Shown here in pieces: positions 33,345-48,300 of a stretch of 64,000 bases of DNA. The notes under the pieces are model-generated. The model did not search any database. It saw only the letters and a program-made list of their open reading frames with translations, and was not told where the DNA came from. This stretch comes from CAZHJK01 sp964533275 (GTDB lineage: Bacteria > Bacillota > Clostridia > Eubacteriales > Garciellaceae). The stretch's first letter is position 1, and each line of letters starts with the position of its first letter. The stretch spans positions 62,001 through 126,000 of the forward strand of contig CAZHJK010000003.1 of assembly GCA_964533275.1 (NCBI GenBank). The letters are read 5' to 3'. The position numbers and the translations under genes were made by a program.

Positions 33345-36300
33345 ATGATCAATGGTAAAATATTACATAAGATTATTTTTGTGGTTTTTTTATTTGTTAT
33401 AGTTTTAAGTTTTTCTGCTACAGTTGTCTATGCCAGTGACACTTCATCAGATAATTACTTCAATATTGAGTTTAAAGGTGACCAAGGTTCAAGTGGTGAC
33501 CCTCCAATACTCGACCCAGTAGAGAATGATACTAGTATCATTCTCCCCAGCAATACATTTATAAAGGAAAATTATAAATTTACTGGCTGGAGTGATGGGG
33601 ATACAATTTACTTAGAAAATGATACCTACATAATAAATAGTGATGTAACTTTTATAGCACAATGGGAAGAGATTGAGAAGGAAACTGACATACTTGATAC
33701 AACACAAGTCGATAAAGTAATCGATGGATATAAACACTATGATGATGTTATTCTTTCAGAGGATCTACATATTATTGATTTGGACATGTTAAAAGCAAGT
33801 GGGAAATTGCCAGGAAGCTTAACATTATTATCTACTGATACAGAATTAGAACCGCTAGATATTACTTGGTCAGGAGAATTTGATGGTTCTACTATTGGGA
33901 ATTATATACTGACAGGATCTTGGGATATTAATAATATTCCTGAAGGTTATATAGTGGACGAAGAATTTGAAGATATCACGATAAACATTAAAGTAGAAGA
34001 AGCCCAGACTATCGAAACGCAAATTATGGGATCGAGCATTATTGAAAATTTCGATATTGAAAATATATATACGGTATATGGCACAGAGCATGATGATGAA
34101 ATATATATAGAAAACTTAGAAAACGATATAATTAAAATAACCATCATAGGAAATGACTCAACTAAAACTTATCAGCTTTCAAATAAGAATAAAATAATTA
34201 TTAATGCTGGTGATGGAAATGATACCATATACTTTAACCTGACAGAAAAAAGCAAGAAATTAACAGAGATTGTTGTTCTAGGAGGTATTGGTGAAGATAT
34301 CATTACAACAGAATTAACTACAGAGGATACTATTGATTTAACTGGTGTTGATGTTTTACTAAAGGCTGAAAAAGTATTATTTGATATTGAATCATTAGGA
34401 GAAGGAAAGTTATCAATATTGGTAAATTCTTTAGATGTTCAGGCTGCACCCACACAAAAGGCATTATTTAATTCCACACAAAATATTAAAGTGATATTTC
34501 GAAATGTACATATAAAAGCAACAGAAAATTTTATAGTTGATGCAACTTCATATATAAGTAACGGGCAAGAAGTAGAAGACCAATCAGGTGATGGTACAAT
34601 ATATGAAATCATTGTGGATGAAGTAAGTGAAACATCAAATCAGGTTGTAGAGACTATAGTAGAAGGTACAAGTGATACTTTACAAACTGTTGTAAATGTT
34701 GCTCCTATATCAGTAGAAGTAGAAGTAGATACAGCAAAGATAGAAGCTAATGATATTTCAATTAAAGCAATAAATGATATTGAAATGAAAACCGGTTCAG
34801 ATATCATACCCGCAACAATTACTATTGCAGACTTAGTTTCTAAGATAAATATAAAAGGCGCATCTTCATTAATTTCCGAAAACAATATAAGTTTAATCTC
34901 CCAAGGATCTATAATAGCAAATGGTGATGCATCCACCAGGTTATCTTTACCATTATCCCTAGGTGTAATGGTTTTATCAAGTGATATAGAAGCATCGGTT
35001 ATGGATACAAGTGTTTTAGATGCCGGGAAGGATATTTATATTACAGCAGAAAATATAGTAGATACATCTAACCTAGCATGTGGTAATGATGAGACTTCAA
35101 ATGGTGCTTATGTATCAGTTACAATTGCAAATCAAAAGACAGAGGCATCAATAAAGGGAGAAGCATCCGTTAAAAATGGCGGAAACCTAGAAATCTCTTC
35201 CAAAGAGATTAGTAAAACCCAAACAATTGCAGAAACATCCGGTGATGATAGTGTTGATGAAGGCGAAACAGAAGAAGAGGGCTATACCTTTAAAGATCTA
35301 TTAAATATACTAGCAAGCTTTAAAAATCCAGCAAAAACAGATGAAGAAAATAATCAAGAAAATTTAATTAGAGATGAAGAGTTAAATACTATAGAAAATA
35401 ATTTTAACGACTCAGCTAATGGACTAGATGAAAACTCATCAGACGGAACAGACGGAGAAGGAACAGTTGGCGATGAAGAAGAAACCAATGGAGATGCTGC
35501 AGCAATACAGATAGTTGGTTCAGTTGGACTGATAGTAGCAGATTCAAATAATAGTGCATATATAGATACAACTGGTTTAATAAATATCTCGGGGTTATTA
35601 TCCATAAGTGCAGAGGCGGTATCTCATCACATTGTTATAGCAGATGCATCTGCTGTAAAGGCAAGTGGAGACGAGGAAGAAGAAACAGGGAGTACCAAGT
35701 TTGGCTTAGGGGTTGGAGTTGCCATAGGTAATGTCTCCTATAAAAACTTAGCTTACATAGGAAGTAATGGAAATATTAAAGCAGGTGGATTAACCATACA
35801 GGCACTTACTGGAAATATGGATAAAGAAGGAGAAGAAGAACCCTTAAACAATGAGCTTATAGTCAATGCCAAGGCAGGATACAATAAATCCAACTTTGGA
35901 ATTGGCGGTGCAATAGCTATAAATATCTTTGATGGCAGCACAAAGGCATATATTAATGATGGGACTATAATTACAATTATTGATGCCGCTTCAATACCTT
36001 CTAACATAAAGGTACAAGCAGTGGATTATTCTTCTACAGAAACAATAGCAGATGCCAGTTCACAAGATGAAGCAGGAAGTAGTACAGGAATTGGATCTGG
36101 AATTGCCATTTCTATCTTTGATAATGAAGTCATTGCATATATTGGTGAAGTAACAATAAATGGAATAGTAAATGATTTACAGGTAAGTTCTTCTAGCAAA
36201 GGTAGCAATGTTACCATAGCTATTGCAGGAGCAGATGGAGGCATTTGTATCGTGCCTGTTTTGGCATTAAATATGGTTAATAATAATGTAGAAGCAAGTA

Positions 36301-39300
36301 TTAAAGAATTTGCACAAGCAATCTTAGTTAGTGGAGATATAGTGATAGAGGCGTCGGGCATCCGTAATTCTCAAACCGAAGGAAATGCTGAGGCTGGCGG
36401 AGAAAATGTTGCTATAGGTGCAGCAGTAGCTATAGGACTTATTGATACATCAGAATTAGCCAAACTTGAAAGAAGTATTGGATCAAAGAATAGTCCAGCA
36501 CAATCAATTATGGTAAATGCCATAGGAATAGGCTACCACGAAGTCTCATCCTATGCAGGAAAAAATGGTGGGCAAGAGGATGTAGAAGATGAGGATGAAG
36601 GTACTGAAGAGGAAGAAAAGAAGGGATCCATAACCGATATTATAAACAAGGCAATGGGAAGTATTAATTCTAATAGAAGCTCAGAAGGACTTTCTGAGAA
36701 AGATACAACAGATACAGCAAGTGAAAAGAAAGCTGAGACCACAGAAGGTACTTTAACCTTTGCAGCAAGTTTGGCATTAAATATATATAATAGCAATACC
36801 ATAGCGGAGATTGGCTCTTTAAGTATTCCAGTTATAATCTACACCGGTGACCTTAATGTAACCACTTCTACAAATAAGGATGCCATTGCTAATGCAAACG
36901 CATCAGCCACAGCAGACGATGGAAGTGATACAAACTCAAAGGTTGGAATAGGTGCAGCAGCTGGGATACTAGATGTTAAAAGCATAAATAAAGCTATTAT
37001 TGGATCAGGTTCAATAATCCACGCTAATGGAAATATTATAGTAAAGTCAGATATGGCAGCAGTGGAAGAAGCTGTAATAGATGAAGATGGAAATGAAGTC
37101 TTAGATGAAGATGGAAATATAGTTACAGAGGAAAATGAGGAAAATAATTTTGGTGTGGCAGCACAATCCGGAGCAGGTGGATCCAATTTAAGTCTTGCCG
37201 GTTCTGTTGCACTAGCTATGATAGATACTAGCTATGAAGCTATTATAGATGGAGAATTATATGCAGATGGAAATATTGATGTAGATGTATTTACAGTACA
37301 AGTGGTAGAAGTAGCTGCAACAGCTGAATCCGTTAAAACTATTGCAGGAAAGTCCAATAAAAAAAGAAAGAGCACCTCAACAGGTGGAGGTGTGGGAATT
37401 GGCGCGTCCTTTGCAATGACTACTATTAAAACTAATGCAAGGGCGAAAACTACTACAGGCTCTATATTAAATGCAGGTGGACATATTAGAATTGGAGCAA
37501 ATCTTGAAAATAATGTTACTACTATAGCAGAAGCTGGAGAAGAATCCCAAGAAGAAGAGGAAGATGGGGAGACTCAGCCCAACAAAACAGCTTTAGATGC
37601 AGCAGTAGCCATTACCTTAGTAGATATAAATGTGGAAGCCATTATTGGTGCATCTAATGATGGAACTACAAATATAACTACTGATGGGAACCTTATTATA
37701 GATGCAGATATAAGTAGTATTATCCAAACCGAGACCAAATCAAATACAAATGCAACTAATGCATCAATAGGTGCAACGGTTGCAATAAGTATAGTAAATG
37801 ATAATGTTATAGCTCAATTATTAGGTAATGCCAGTGTAGGTGGCAATGCATTAATTACAGCAGATGCTATTACAGAGGATATAGTTATTGCATATGCATC
37901 TTCAAATGGGGTAGAGGTTGATGAATATTCAGATAAGGATGCATCCTCTGCTAAATCCTTAGAGATATTAAATGACTCTGATATAAAAGCTGCTACTCAA
38001 ACTAAAAATGTTGATCAAGGTAATGGGGAAGTGTCTGATGGTTCAAATATTAGCATAGCAGCAGCTATTGCTATAAATAAAATAGAGCATAATGTTACGG
38101 CATCTATAGAAGGTATTATTTTAAATGCAAATAGTATTGAAGTATTATCTAATAATACAAATTTCATAAAAACCTATGCTACAGGTGAAACGGTAAGCAA
38201 TGATAAGGCAATTTCAGTAGCCGTTGGAGTTGCAATCAATAATTCAGAAAATAAAGCTAGCCTTGGTACTGCTAAAGATATTAAAGGTGATATTATTGTT
38301 CAAGCAAACACTCAGAATAATGTAGGTGAAGAACATAAAGGAGAAATATCTGTTCAAGCCATTGCAGGTTCAAAGTCAGGTACAGATGGAAACTTTGGGG
38401 CAGCAGGAGCTGTGGCAGTATTTGTATCAAATTCTAAAACAAAGGCGTATATACTAGATAATGTAGAGATTATTAGTACCCTAGGTAAATTGACAATAAA
38501 AGCAAATGAAAAAGCCAGATTGGCAATACGAGCATGGGGGACTACTAGCGGAGCTACAGGAGTTGGAGCAGCATTTGCAATCCTTTATTCAAATAGTGAG
38601 ATTTCAGCTTATATAGGTGAAGGCTCTACTATTGAAGTAAAGGCTCTTAGCATACAAGCAATTAAGGAAAGTGTAAAAAGTGATTATCAATCAATATTAG
38701 ATGAATTAAAAGAAATTTTCCCAAATGTTGATGATTTCCAAGATGATGTTTCCCAAGAGGGTTCAGAAGAATCTAAAAATGTAGTAGTAAATGCAGAAAC
38801 CATACAATCTATTGTAGATGGTTTAAATGATATGGATCTTGAGTTGTATTTAAATTATATTACCTCAAGCAACTATTATGTGGAAGCTGTTGGGGGTGCA
38901 CTTGGCAGTCAAGATGCCACCTTTGCAGGAGCGGGTTCCTTCGCACTACTTTTCTTTAAAAATATTACAAATGCATATATAGGAGATAATGTATCTATTA
39001 GAATAATAGATGGTGGGTCATCATTAGAGGATAATTCTATAGAAGTTATGGCATCTTCAGAGATTAATGCTATGGCAATAGGTGGTTCCACAGCTTCTGG
39101 AGGAGATAACTCTGTAGGCTTAACAGCAGTAGTCTTCGATAATAATGATAACATTCTTTCCTATATAGGAAAAAATGTAGAAATTAATAATTTTAATAAG
39201 GACATTTTAATATCAGCAAATGCCACTCAAAATTTCTGGACAATTGCTGTAGGTGCTTCAAAGGCAGATAAAGCTGGAGTAGCAGGAATTGTAAATGTGA

Positions 39301-42300
39301 TTCTTAGCGATAATAATGTTAAAGCATATATAGATGAAAACAATTCCCATAAGACAATACAAGGAAGTGGAAATCTAACAATTAGTGCAGAAAATACAAC
39401 AGACATTAGAAGTATATTAGGAGGAGTTTCTTATGGCACTAAGGCTGGCGTTGGAGTTTCTTGTTTATTCCTAACATTATCAAATAATACAGAAGCTTTT
39501 ATAGGAGAAGGAGTAGATTTAAATATAAACTCTAATGTACTTACTATAGCAGGAAAAACAAAAGAATCAATATTAACCGTATCTGTAAATGGTGCTGCCT
39601 CACAAGGAAGCTCAATAAGTGTAGGACCAACAATTAAGGTAATAGATTCAAAGGTAAAGGCTTATATTGGGGCAAATACGAAAATAACCGCAGGTGAAAT
39701 ATCAATTATAGCAGATAGTGTCACCGATATCATAGGAATTGCAGGAGCTATTAGTGGAAGCTTTGGGGGTAAAGTTAGTATAGGTGCAGTAAATGATACC
39801 AACACCCTAGATAAAACTGTACATGCCTATATTGGTAATGGCACGATTATACATTGTTTAGGTGATATAGATATTCAAGCAACTTCTAATGAAAATATCA
39901 TTTCATTTGTTGTAGGCGTTGCTATTAGTAGTGGGACCTCTGGAGAGGGATCTGTAGCAGTAGATTTAATAAGTAATGATGTCCAAGCTTATATAGATGA
40001 AGATGTAAAGGTGAACTTTGATAGTGTAAGGGCAGGTAATATTAATATATTAGCAAGGGATCATGTTGATTTATTAATAATAGCAGGTGGCTTAAGTGGT
40101 TCCACAGGCAGTGCAGCTATGGGAATTTCATCAAGCATAGTAACATTTGAAGGAACTACCAAAGCTTATATTGGAGCTAGAGCAAGGATAAATGCCTCCA
40201 AGATTAGTATTAAAGCAGATGCCTTAGAAAACATAATGGTTATAGTAGCTAGTGGAGGACTATCAAGTAATGTGACTATAAATGGTTCCGTAAATGTAGT
40301 AGTATTCAACCAATCTACAGAAGCTGTAATCAAAGAAGGTGCAGTTTTAGAAAGTCTTGGCAATATAATGGTAATTGCTATTGATAAGACCGATATAAAA
40401 AATCGTGTAGGAACAATAGGAGGAGCGGGAGCAGTTGCTATTGGAGTATCATCAGATACTCTATCCTTTACAAAAAAGGTAAAGGCTATTATCTCAAATG
40501 GAACCTTAATTATCTCTGAGAAAAACATTATTGTTTATGCCAATAGTGTTGAAGATATTGATGTTATTGTAGCGGGTGCTAGTGGTTCTGGAACAACCGC
40601 TATTAATGGTTCTTCATCGGTGATTGTATTTAATAATGAAGTTATTTCCAGTATTGGGACAGAAAACGGAACCTCAGAAAATTACGCTACAGCGGATTCT
40701 GATGGAAGTATTGCCATTATGGCTGAAGATAGTCAAAATATTAGTATCATTGCTGGTTCTGCAAATGGTTCAGGAGTAGTTGCAGTTGCAGCAGGAAGTA
40801 GTGTTATAACATCTACAAATAAGGTTAATGCTGAAGCAGGAAGATATGCAGATTTAAATGCCTATGGGCAATATGCAGTATTAACTTATACAGGTGAAAA
40901 GGGTAAGGAAAAGGCAAATTATTATGGGCTACTTATTGGAGCCTATAATATATCGGATATAGAACAGCAAATATATTGTGTATCTGGCAGTGGTGCTGCT
41001 GCAGTAGCAGGTGCGGTAGCAACCACCATTACTAAGGCAGAGACTACGGCAAAAATTCAAAGCTACGCAAGTATTAATCAGGGAGACCGACAAACTCATC
41101 AACAACAAACGGTGCGTGTAGTAGCAGTAAGTGAATCCAGTGTTGATGTAATAGACGGTGGTGCTGCAGCCTCTGCGTACGCAGGTATTGGAGCAGGAGT
41201 AGTAGTAGTGATACAGGACAAGACAACTATAGCTGAAATTTCAAATTATGCAAAGATTTATGCAAAAGAAGACATTGTATTAATTGCTAGAACTGAAAAT
41301 ACAATAGATATTGTTGTTGCTTCCTTAGGAGGAGCCATTGTTGGAGTTTCAGGCTCGGTAGCAGTCATAAGTATAACAGATCATACAACTGCTAAAATAG
41401 GAGCTAGTACCGAAATAACAGCAGGAGATGATATAAACATTTCCTCCTATGCAAACCAGGGGATTGATGTAAAGGCAGGAAGTATTGCAGGAGGTGCAGT
41501 AGCAGTAGGTGGTGCATCCATTACTGTGACATTGACAGCAGATACAATAGCAAAAATAAATGATTCTGCAATCCTTAATGCAGGCAAAAATATAAAACTA
41601 GTGGCTAACTCATATGAGAATATTGAAATGACAGCAGCAGGTGCCGCAGGATCAGCGGTGGTTTCGGCTTCAGGATCGGTGGTTGTATTAGTATTAAATA
41701 TTACTACTCAGGCGTTAATAGGAAATAGTGTAGAAGTAGCAGCTGGAGAAGAATTAAAAATTCATGGGAAAGACCATAGTAATATTAATGGACTGGCAGG
41801 GGGCGCAGCCATTGGAGGTGCAGCCGGAGCAGGCGGTTCTGTGGTTACAATCCTTTATAGAAATACAGTAACAGCAGGAGTAGGTAACAACGGGAATATA
41901 GAAGCAGGTTATATAAATATTATTGCAGAAACGGATAGGGGAATTGAAACAGGCGCCGCTATGTTAAGTGGTGGATTAGGAGCGGTAAGTGGAAGTGTTA
42001 TTGTAATATCTATAGGAAAAGCCACCGATGATGAAGATACCAGCACAGCACTTCAAGGAGAAGAATCTAACACCATAGAACAATCACAAGCAGATATAAC
42101 AGGTGCCTTAAATAATTCAAAAATCCATATGGATAGTAGTAATGAAAATAATCAGGAATATATAAATCAAGTAAACGAACAAATAGCTGATGTATCCATT
42201 CCTTTAGCAGGCTTCTTTACTGGCGACAATATAGCAGATAAGACAACAGCCTTTATGGGTAATGGGGGAACTACGGTAGCAACCTCAGGGGATATAACAA

Positions 42301-45300
42301 TAGAAGCAAAGGAAACAACAAATATAACAGCAGATGCAGGATCAGTATCTGGTGGAGGAGTTGCAGTTGGCGGAGCGGTAATAATAGCAACCTTAAATGG
42401 GACAACAGAAAGCCGAGCAGATGGTGATATAAATTCAGCAGGAGACCTATCTATTATAGCAGAGAATAATATTGAAATACTTAGAATGCAGACCATAGCA
42501 GGAACTGGCGGGGCAATTAGTTTAGGAGCTGCAGTAACCAAAGCTAATATTTCAGGTAATGTTTGGGCTTATATGGCAAATGGTACAAGTATTACAAATG
42601 CAAATAATATAGATATTAAAGCAGATTTAAATATAGAAGTTAATTCAAATGCGTATGGAGCAGCAGTTGGTGTAGAAGCTGCTGGAGTCAGTGTTTCTGA
42701 AGTGAACATTACGGCTGATGTAAAGGCATATGCAGAGGGTGTAAAGATAACAAAAGTAGGAACATTTACAATACTAGCAAATTCCAGAGCAGATATAAGC
42801 ACAAATGTAATTGCTGCATCAGCCGGAGGAGTAACAGGCAGTGGTGCGGTAGTAAATATTATTCATAATGGTTCAGTAAAGGCTTATATTTCAGGACAAA
42901 CAAGTATATGTTCTAGTGGAGATGTATCTGTAACCGCTATGGGGTATGAAAATTTAAATGCACAAGGTCAAGGTTTATCTGGTGCAGTTGTGGCCTCTAT
43001 CGGAGCAGTCTTTGTTACCATTACTAATTCTCTAGAGGTAGATGCATATATAGAGGATTCTAATATAACTACCTCAGGAGATATTGCAATCCGTGCGGTA
43101 AATGAAGATATTTTAACAGCAATAGCTAAGGGAACATCTGGAGGATTATTGGCTGCAGGAGCTGCACAAACAGCAAAGGTTACAGAAGAGGTAAAAGTCA
43201 ATGCGAAAGTTAATGGAGAAGGGCATGATTTAAAGTCTACAAATGGAAGCATTATTATAATCTCCCATAACGATAGCACAATAAATGTGAGGGCAACAGG
43301 ATGTGCAATAGCTGGTTTTGTAGCAGGGGGTTGGACAGAGGCTGATGCTATAATAAACAATACTTCTAAGATTACCATTGGTAGCAAAATAACATTAGAT
43401 GCATTTGAAGATATTACTGTTTTAGCAAGTAATTATATTTGGAAGGATACCTATGGAAGCGCATCAGCAGCAGCTCTTGGAACTGTTAATGATGTTAGTA
43501 CTACTTCAAAAATTACAATTACAACAGCTATTGATATTGAATCATCTGCAGTTCTAACAGCTTTGGGAGATATAAATATCCAAGCCATAACAGATAAGTA
43601 TTATAAGGCGTATGCAACTGCTATCGCAGGAGGTATTCTTGCAAAAGGTGTTGCAACAGCTGAACAGGAAATTATAGATGGTGTAACTATAAATATATCT
43701 GATAATGTAGGTATTTTAGCAGGTGGATATATTTATATAAGTACAGACACAGCTATTATTGATAATACCACACCTGTTTCACAAGCTATTGGTGGTGCAG
43801 GAGGTTTGGCTGCCGGTACAAGTGTATTATCCAGATTAGATACCATAGCAAATTCGAAGATTATTACAGGAGAGAATGTAGAGATCATTTCAGCATTAGA
43901 TGATGTTGCATCAGATGATGTTACGCTTATTGCAACCGGGAATTTAAGATCATTAATAAAAAGTAAAATCAAATTTACTATAGATGGAGTAAGTATTATT
44001 GCTACCCAATCTTTAGCCACAAGTGAAATTAACGGTATTGTAACACTTGGTTCTGGTACAAAGATTAAGGGTGTAAATGTTACTATCCATGGAGAAGTAA
44101 ATGAAATATATGTTTATGCTGATGCATACTCAGAGACAGGATCAATTATTAATACCCAGTCAAAACCTTCGGCTATCATTAGTACAGATGCTAAGGGAAA
44201 GGTAAAGGGAACCTTAGTTACATTGGATGCCAGTAATAATTTAGGAATATATGGTACGGTAAATGATATTACATTGATTACAAAAAGCTATGGATATACA
44301 GCAGGTGCCACTGGTTCGGTAATATCTACCTGTAAAAATGATGCAAATATTTATGGCACAATAGAAATTCTAAATGATGGATCATCCTTAAGGGGAAGAA
44401 ATATTGAGATAATTGCAACCTCACCGCGGGAGTCACAAGTTGCATATACTAAGGAAGCAACATATAAAGCAGACACAGTGGTTGAGTATGTAACCAAAAC
44501 CATAGAAAAAGTAGTAGAGGTAGTAGAGGAGGTAACGGAAAAGGTCACAAAATGGATGCCTTGGCCAGTAAATAAAATTGTAAAATGGGTTGTAAAAACT
44601 GTAGTTAAGACTGTAACAGTCTTAGTAGATATAATTGTGGAAGTTGTATTAAATAGTGAAGTAGAGGCAGTTGTAGATGGCAGTTATTTAAGTGAGAATA
44701 ATGTAACCCTGAATGGACATATATATTATGGTTCCAATGTTCCAGTAAATATAGTCATTGATGAAAATGGTGATATATCTAGTGCCGAGGGTATTGATTA
44801 TGTAAAAGATGATACGAATAAAGTGATTACTATTAATTCATTTGAATCTGCATCAGCTGGCAGTTTGATGATAAGCTCATATTTTGGTAGGGTTTCAGGA
44901 AATGTTACTGTACACAGCAATTCTATTTTATCACAATTAGCAATAATAAATAATTCAACCTATGATCTTGTCATTAAGGATCTAAGTATAACAACAAATG
45001 ATAATCCCAATGCTTCTAATTATCAAATTAGCTGTTCAGTAAATGATTTAGTTATGCATGATGTAACAGATGTCACAGAAGCTCCGTTAATTAGCATTAT
45101 TAGTATTAATAATACAGATGTTACCTTTGCTGGAATAATCACTGGATATTCTGTAATTTTAGACATTTCTATGTATGGCGGAAATATCTATATGACATCA
45201 GATGGTCAATTAGAAGTCAATAAAATTAACATTACAGGAGCTAAAAATGTAGGTACCAATACAGATAGATTTAAAATCTCTTCATATATTACTACTAACG

Positions 45301-48300
45301 ATGAAGTCGATATAAATCCAGAGGTTAATATATTAGCCACAGGAGATGTATATGTAACCATTGGGCTTAGAAAATATATAAATAATACAGATGGAACAAT
45401 AGATATAGAATCAATCCAAATGCTTGATGGAGCTAAGATAATAAATATTAAAGCAGGCAATACACTAAGTGTTACATTCTCAGAAGCGGCTTTAATCGTT
45501 GCGGAAAGCACTTCTGACAATATAACCTCTACTTACACATATATTGAAATTGTTTATGAACAGGAGGATATCAATGAAGATATTGAATCCTATACAGAAT
45601 ATACAAAGATACTAATTGAAGAACAATTATATGTAAGATATGAATATGATGAGGAAAATAATACCTATATAGAGAAGTACTATTTAGATGAAGAATACAC
45701 AAGAGAATATGAGGTAGCAGATGGATATCATATAGTCTCTGAGACCAAAGATGAAGTACTGACATATTACTTAATAAGTGACTTACCAGAATCGGGTTAC
45801 AGATACATTGAAGATGGATCAGAATATACATACGATACTGATGTATATCAAGGGATAGGCTATGATAAAGACAAAGGAAAATATTACTTGATTAAGGAAA
45901 CAAAAAAGGAAGTTACAGCAGAGTTTGACGAAACTATTACCATAGAAGGGGTAAGAATAGATGTAGTTTATATTAATGGCATCTACTATATTCAAGATGC
46001 TTCTGGCAAGGATATTATAATTACAGGATATGGGACTGAAAACACTAATACTAATCTATATTTCCAAGGAGATATAATAGGTGAAGATTCAATTAATGTT
46101 ATTACCTATAATGGAACTAATGTAATTATAACAGGAAGAATTTCTACAGAAGGCACATCTATAGGTTTAAACATAGATGGCAATCTTTCATTAAATGGGA
46201 ATGGAAGTATTATTGGGAATACAGCTTCTACAATGGTAAACATAAAAGCAGGGGAAATTACTACCGATAAGGGAATTGCTGACAGAGTGGATATTTCCGG
46301 TAAGGAATTAGTGTTCATACTAAATAATGGAGGTATGGGAAGTACTACTAATCCAATTTCGATTAATACAGGTATTGGAGGATTGAGTATAACAGCTAAT
46401 GGAGCATATCCTATAACAATATTAAATTTTACAGATCCACTATATATTAAGAAGATTGAAACATTAGGTGAAGTAGTTATTAAGTCAAAATATAAAGTAA
46501 TAAATGCCCGAGAGGATTCCGGGGCAAATATAATTGCAGGTAAGCTTACATTAAATATAAGTGAAGATGGACATGGAATAGGGGCAAGTAATGACTATAT
46601 TGTTATCAATATAGGAACAGGGGGCATATATGTAAGTGCCAAGGATGATATCTATCTAAAACAAATAGAAAGAGCTGCTTATATAGGTAATATCAATAGT
46701 GAAAAGGGATCTATAGACCTGATATCTAGTGGAGATATCATAATAACAAATATTACAGCAAATACCTATGCAGACATTACATCCGTAAATGGAAATATTA
46801 TAGGTGCTATAAATGAAGAAGTAATTACTGCATTGACTATTACCCTAACAGCAGGTGGAGGTATTGGAAGCAGTACCCAAAGCATAGTGCTGGGACTTGG
46901 CGATGGAGAATTATCCATAAGTGCTAATAATGATATCTTTATAGAGGATAATGAAGGTAATATAAACCTAATCAATGTATTGAGTGAAAATGGGAATATA
47001 ACCCTTATAGCTAATGGAAGCATTGTAAATGGGAGAACGGATAACGGAGTAAACCTTAAAGGCAACCATATTAATCTAAGAGCTTCCAACATAGGCACCA
47101 TAGAGCAGTTAATCCCAATTACAACAATAAATGGCTTACTAAATATAGAATCAGAAAATGATGTCTATATAATAAGTAAAAATTCTACATTGCAATTAGG
47201 TAAGATTATTGTTAATAATGGGAATTTACTACTAAGCTCTGAAACCCATATAGTAAATGGTTTAGTAGAAGGTATAAATATTAAAGCAGCTAATATTACC
47301 ATTAAAATGCAAGGAAAGGATTTAGGTACAAAACAAAATTCAGTGCTAGTAGATACAGAACAAGATGGTGAATTCTTTGTAGAAGCTAATAATGTATATA
47401 TTGAAGAAGTAGATAGTCTAGTATTAAAGGAAGCCATACTAACTGGTGAAATGGTAATTGCATCTGGTTGCGATATTAGAATTGAATTAATCGACGCTCA
47501 GGGAAATGTAACAATTATGGCAAGCAATGGGAATATCTCTATTGACACTATTAGAAGTGGAGCAGATATTGAATTAAAAGCTGATTTGGGTGGCATTTAC
47601 AATATAAAGAATAATGCTGGTGCAAACCTATATGGTAAGGATATTAAACTGGATGTATTTAAGGGCATTGGAATTGAAGAAAAATATTTAATGCTTGATA
47701 TGATTGAAGGCGGAAAGCTGACAGCTAAAGCAGGAGAAGAAATTTATATAAGAGAGATAAATGGAGATGTAAATATTTCATCCATTGAAACTGAAAAAGA
47801 TGTATATATTATTTCAAATGGTTCTATTCTAAATGGAAATATAGCAAGGATAAATATTATAGCTAGTAATATAACACTACAATCAGAATTAGGATCTATA
47901 GGTTTACAAGATAGCTATCTTACTATTAAAACATTAAATAAAGGACATCTAAATGCAAAGACAATAGATAAGGGAATTTATATCCATGGATTGGATGAAG
48001 ATATTATACTTGACCTTATTGATGCAGGTAGTGGATCGGTAGAAATTAAGGCGGAGGGTTCCATATTAAATGGATTAAATGATGAAGAAGGTATAAATAT
48101 TATAGCCTCCACCTTGTACCTTGAAGCAAATGGAAGTATTGGCCAAAGGATAGAAAACATCATACTACCTATATATACTGAATTACTTGATAATACTAGA
48201 ATTGATATAAGAGCTAAAGGAAATGTTTACTTAGAAGAGAAAACAGGTAATTTAGGGCTAGGCATTATAATTGTTAAAGGAGAAGAATTCTATCTAACAT

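Noticed and set aside
34690..44350. Possible CRISPR or minisatellite because of regular spacing
   Set aside because: The periodicity is at protein level (~55 codons) and the DNA units are strongly diverged. There are no short identical repeats with unique spacers.
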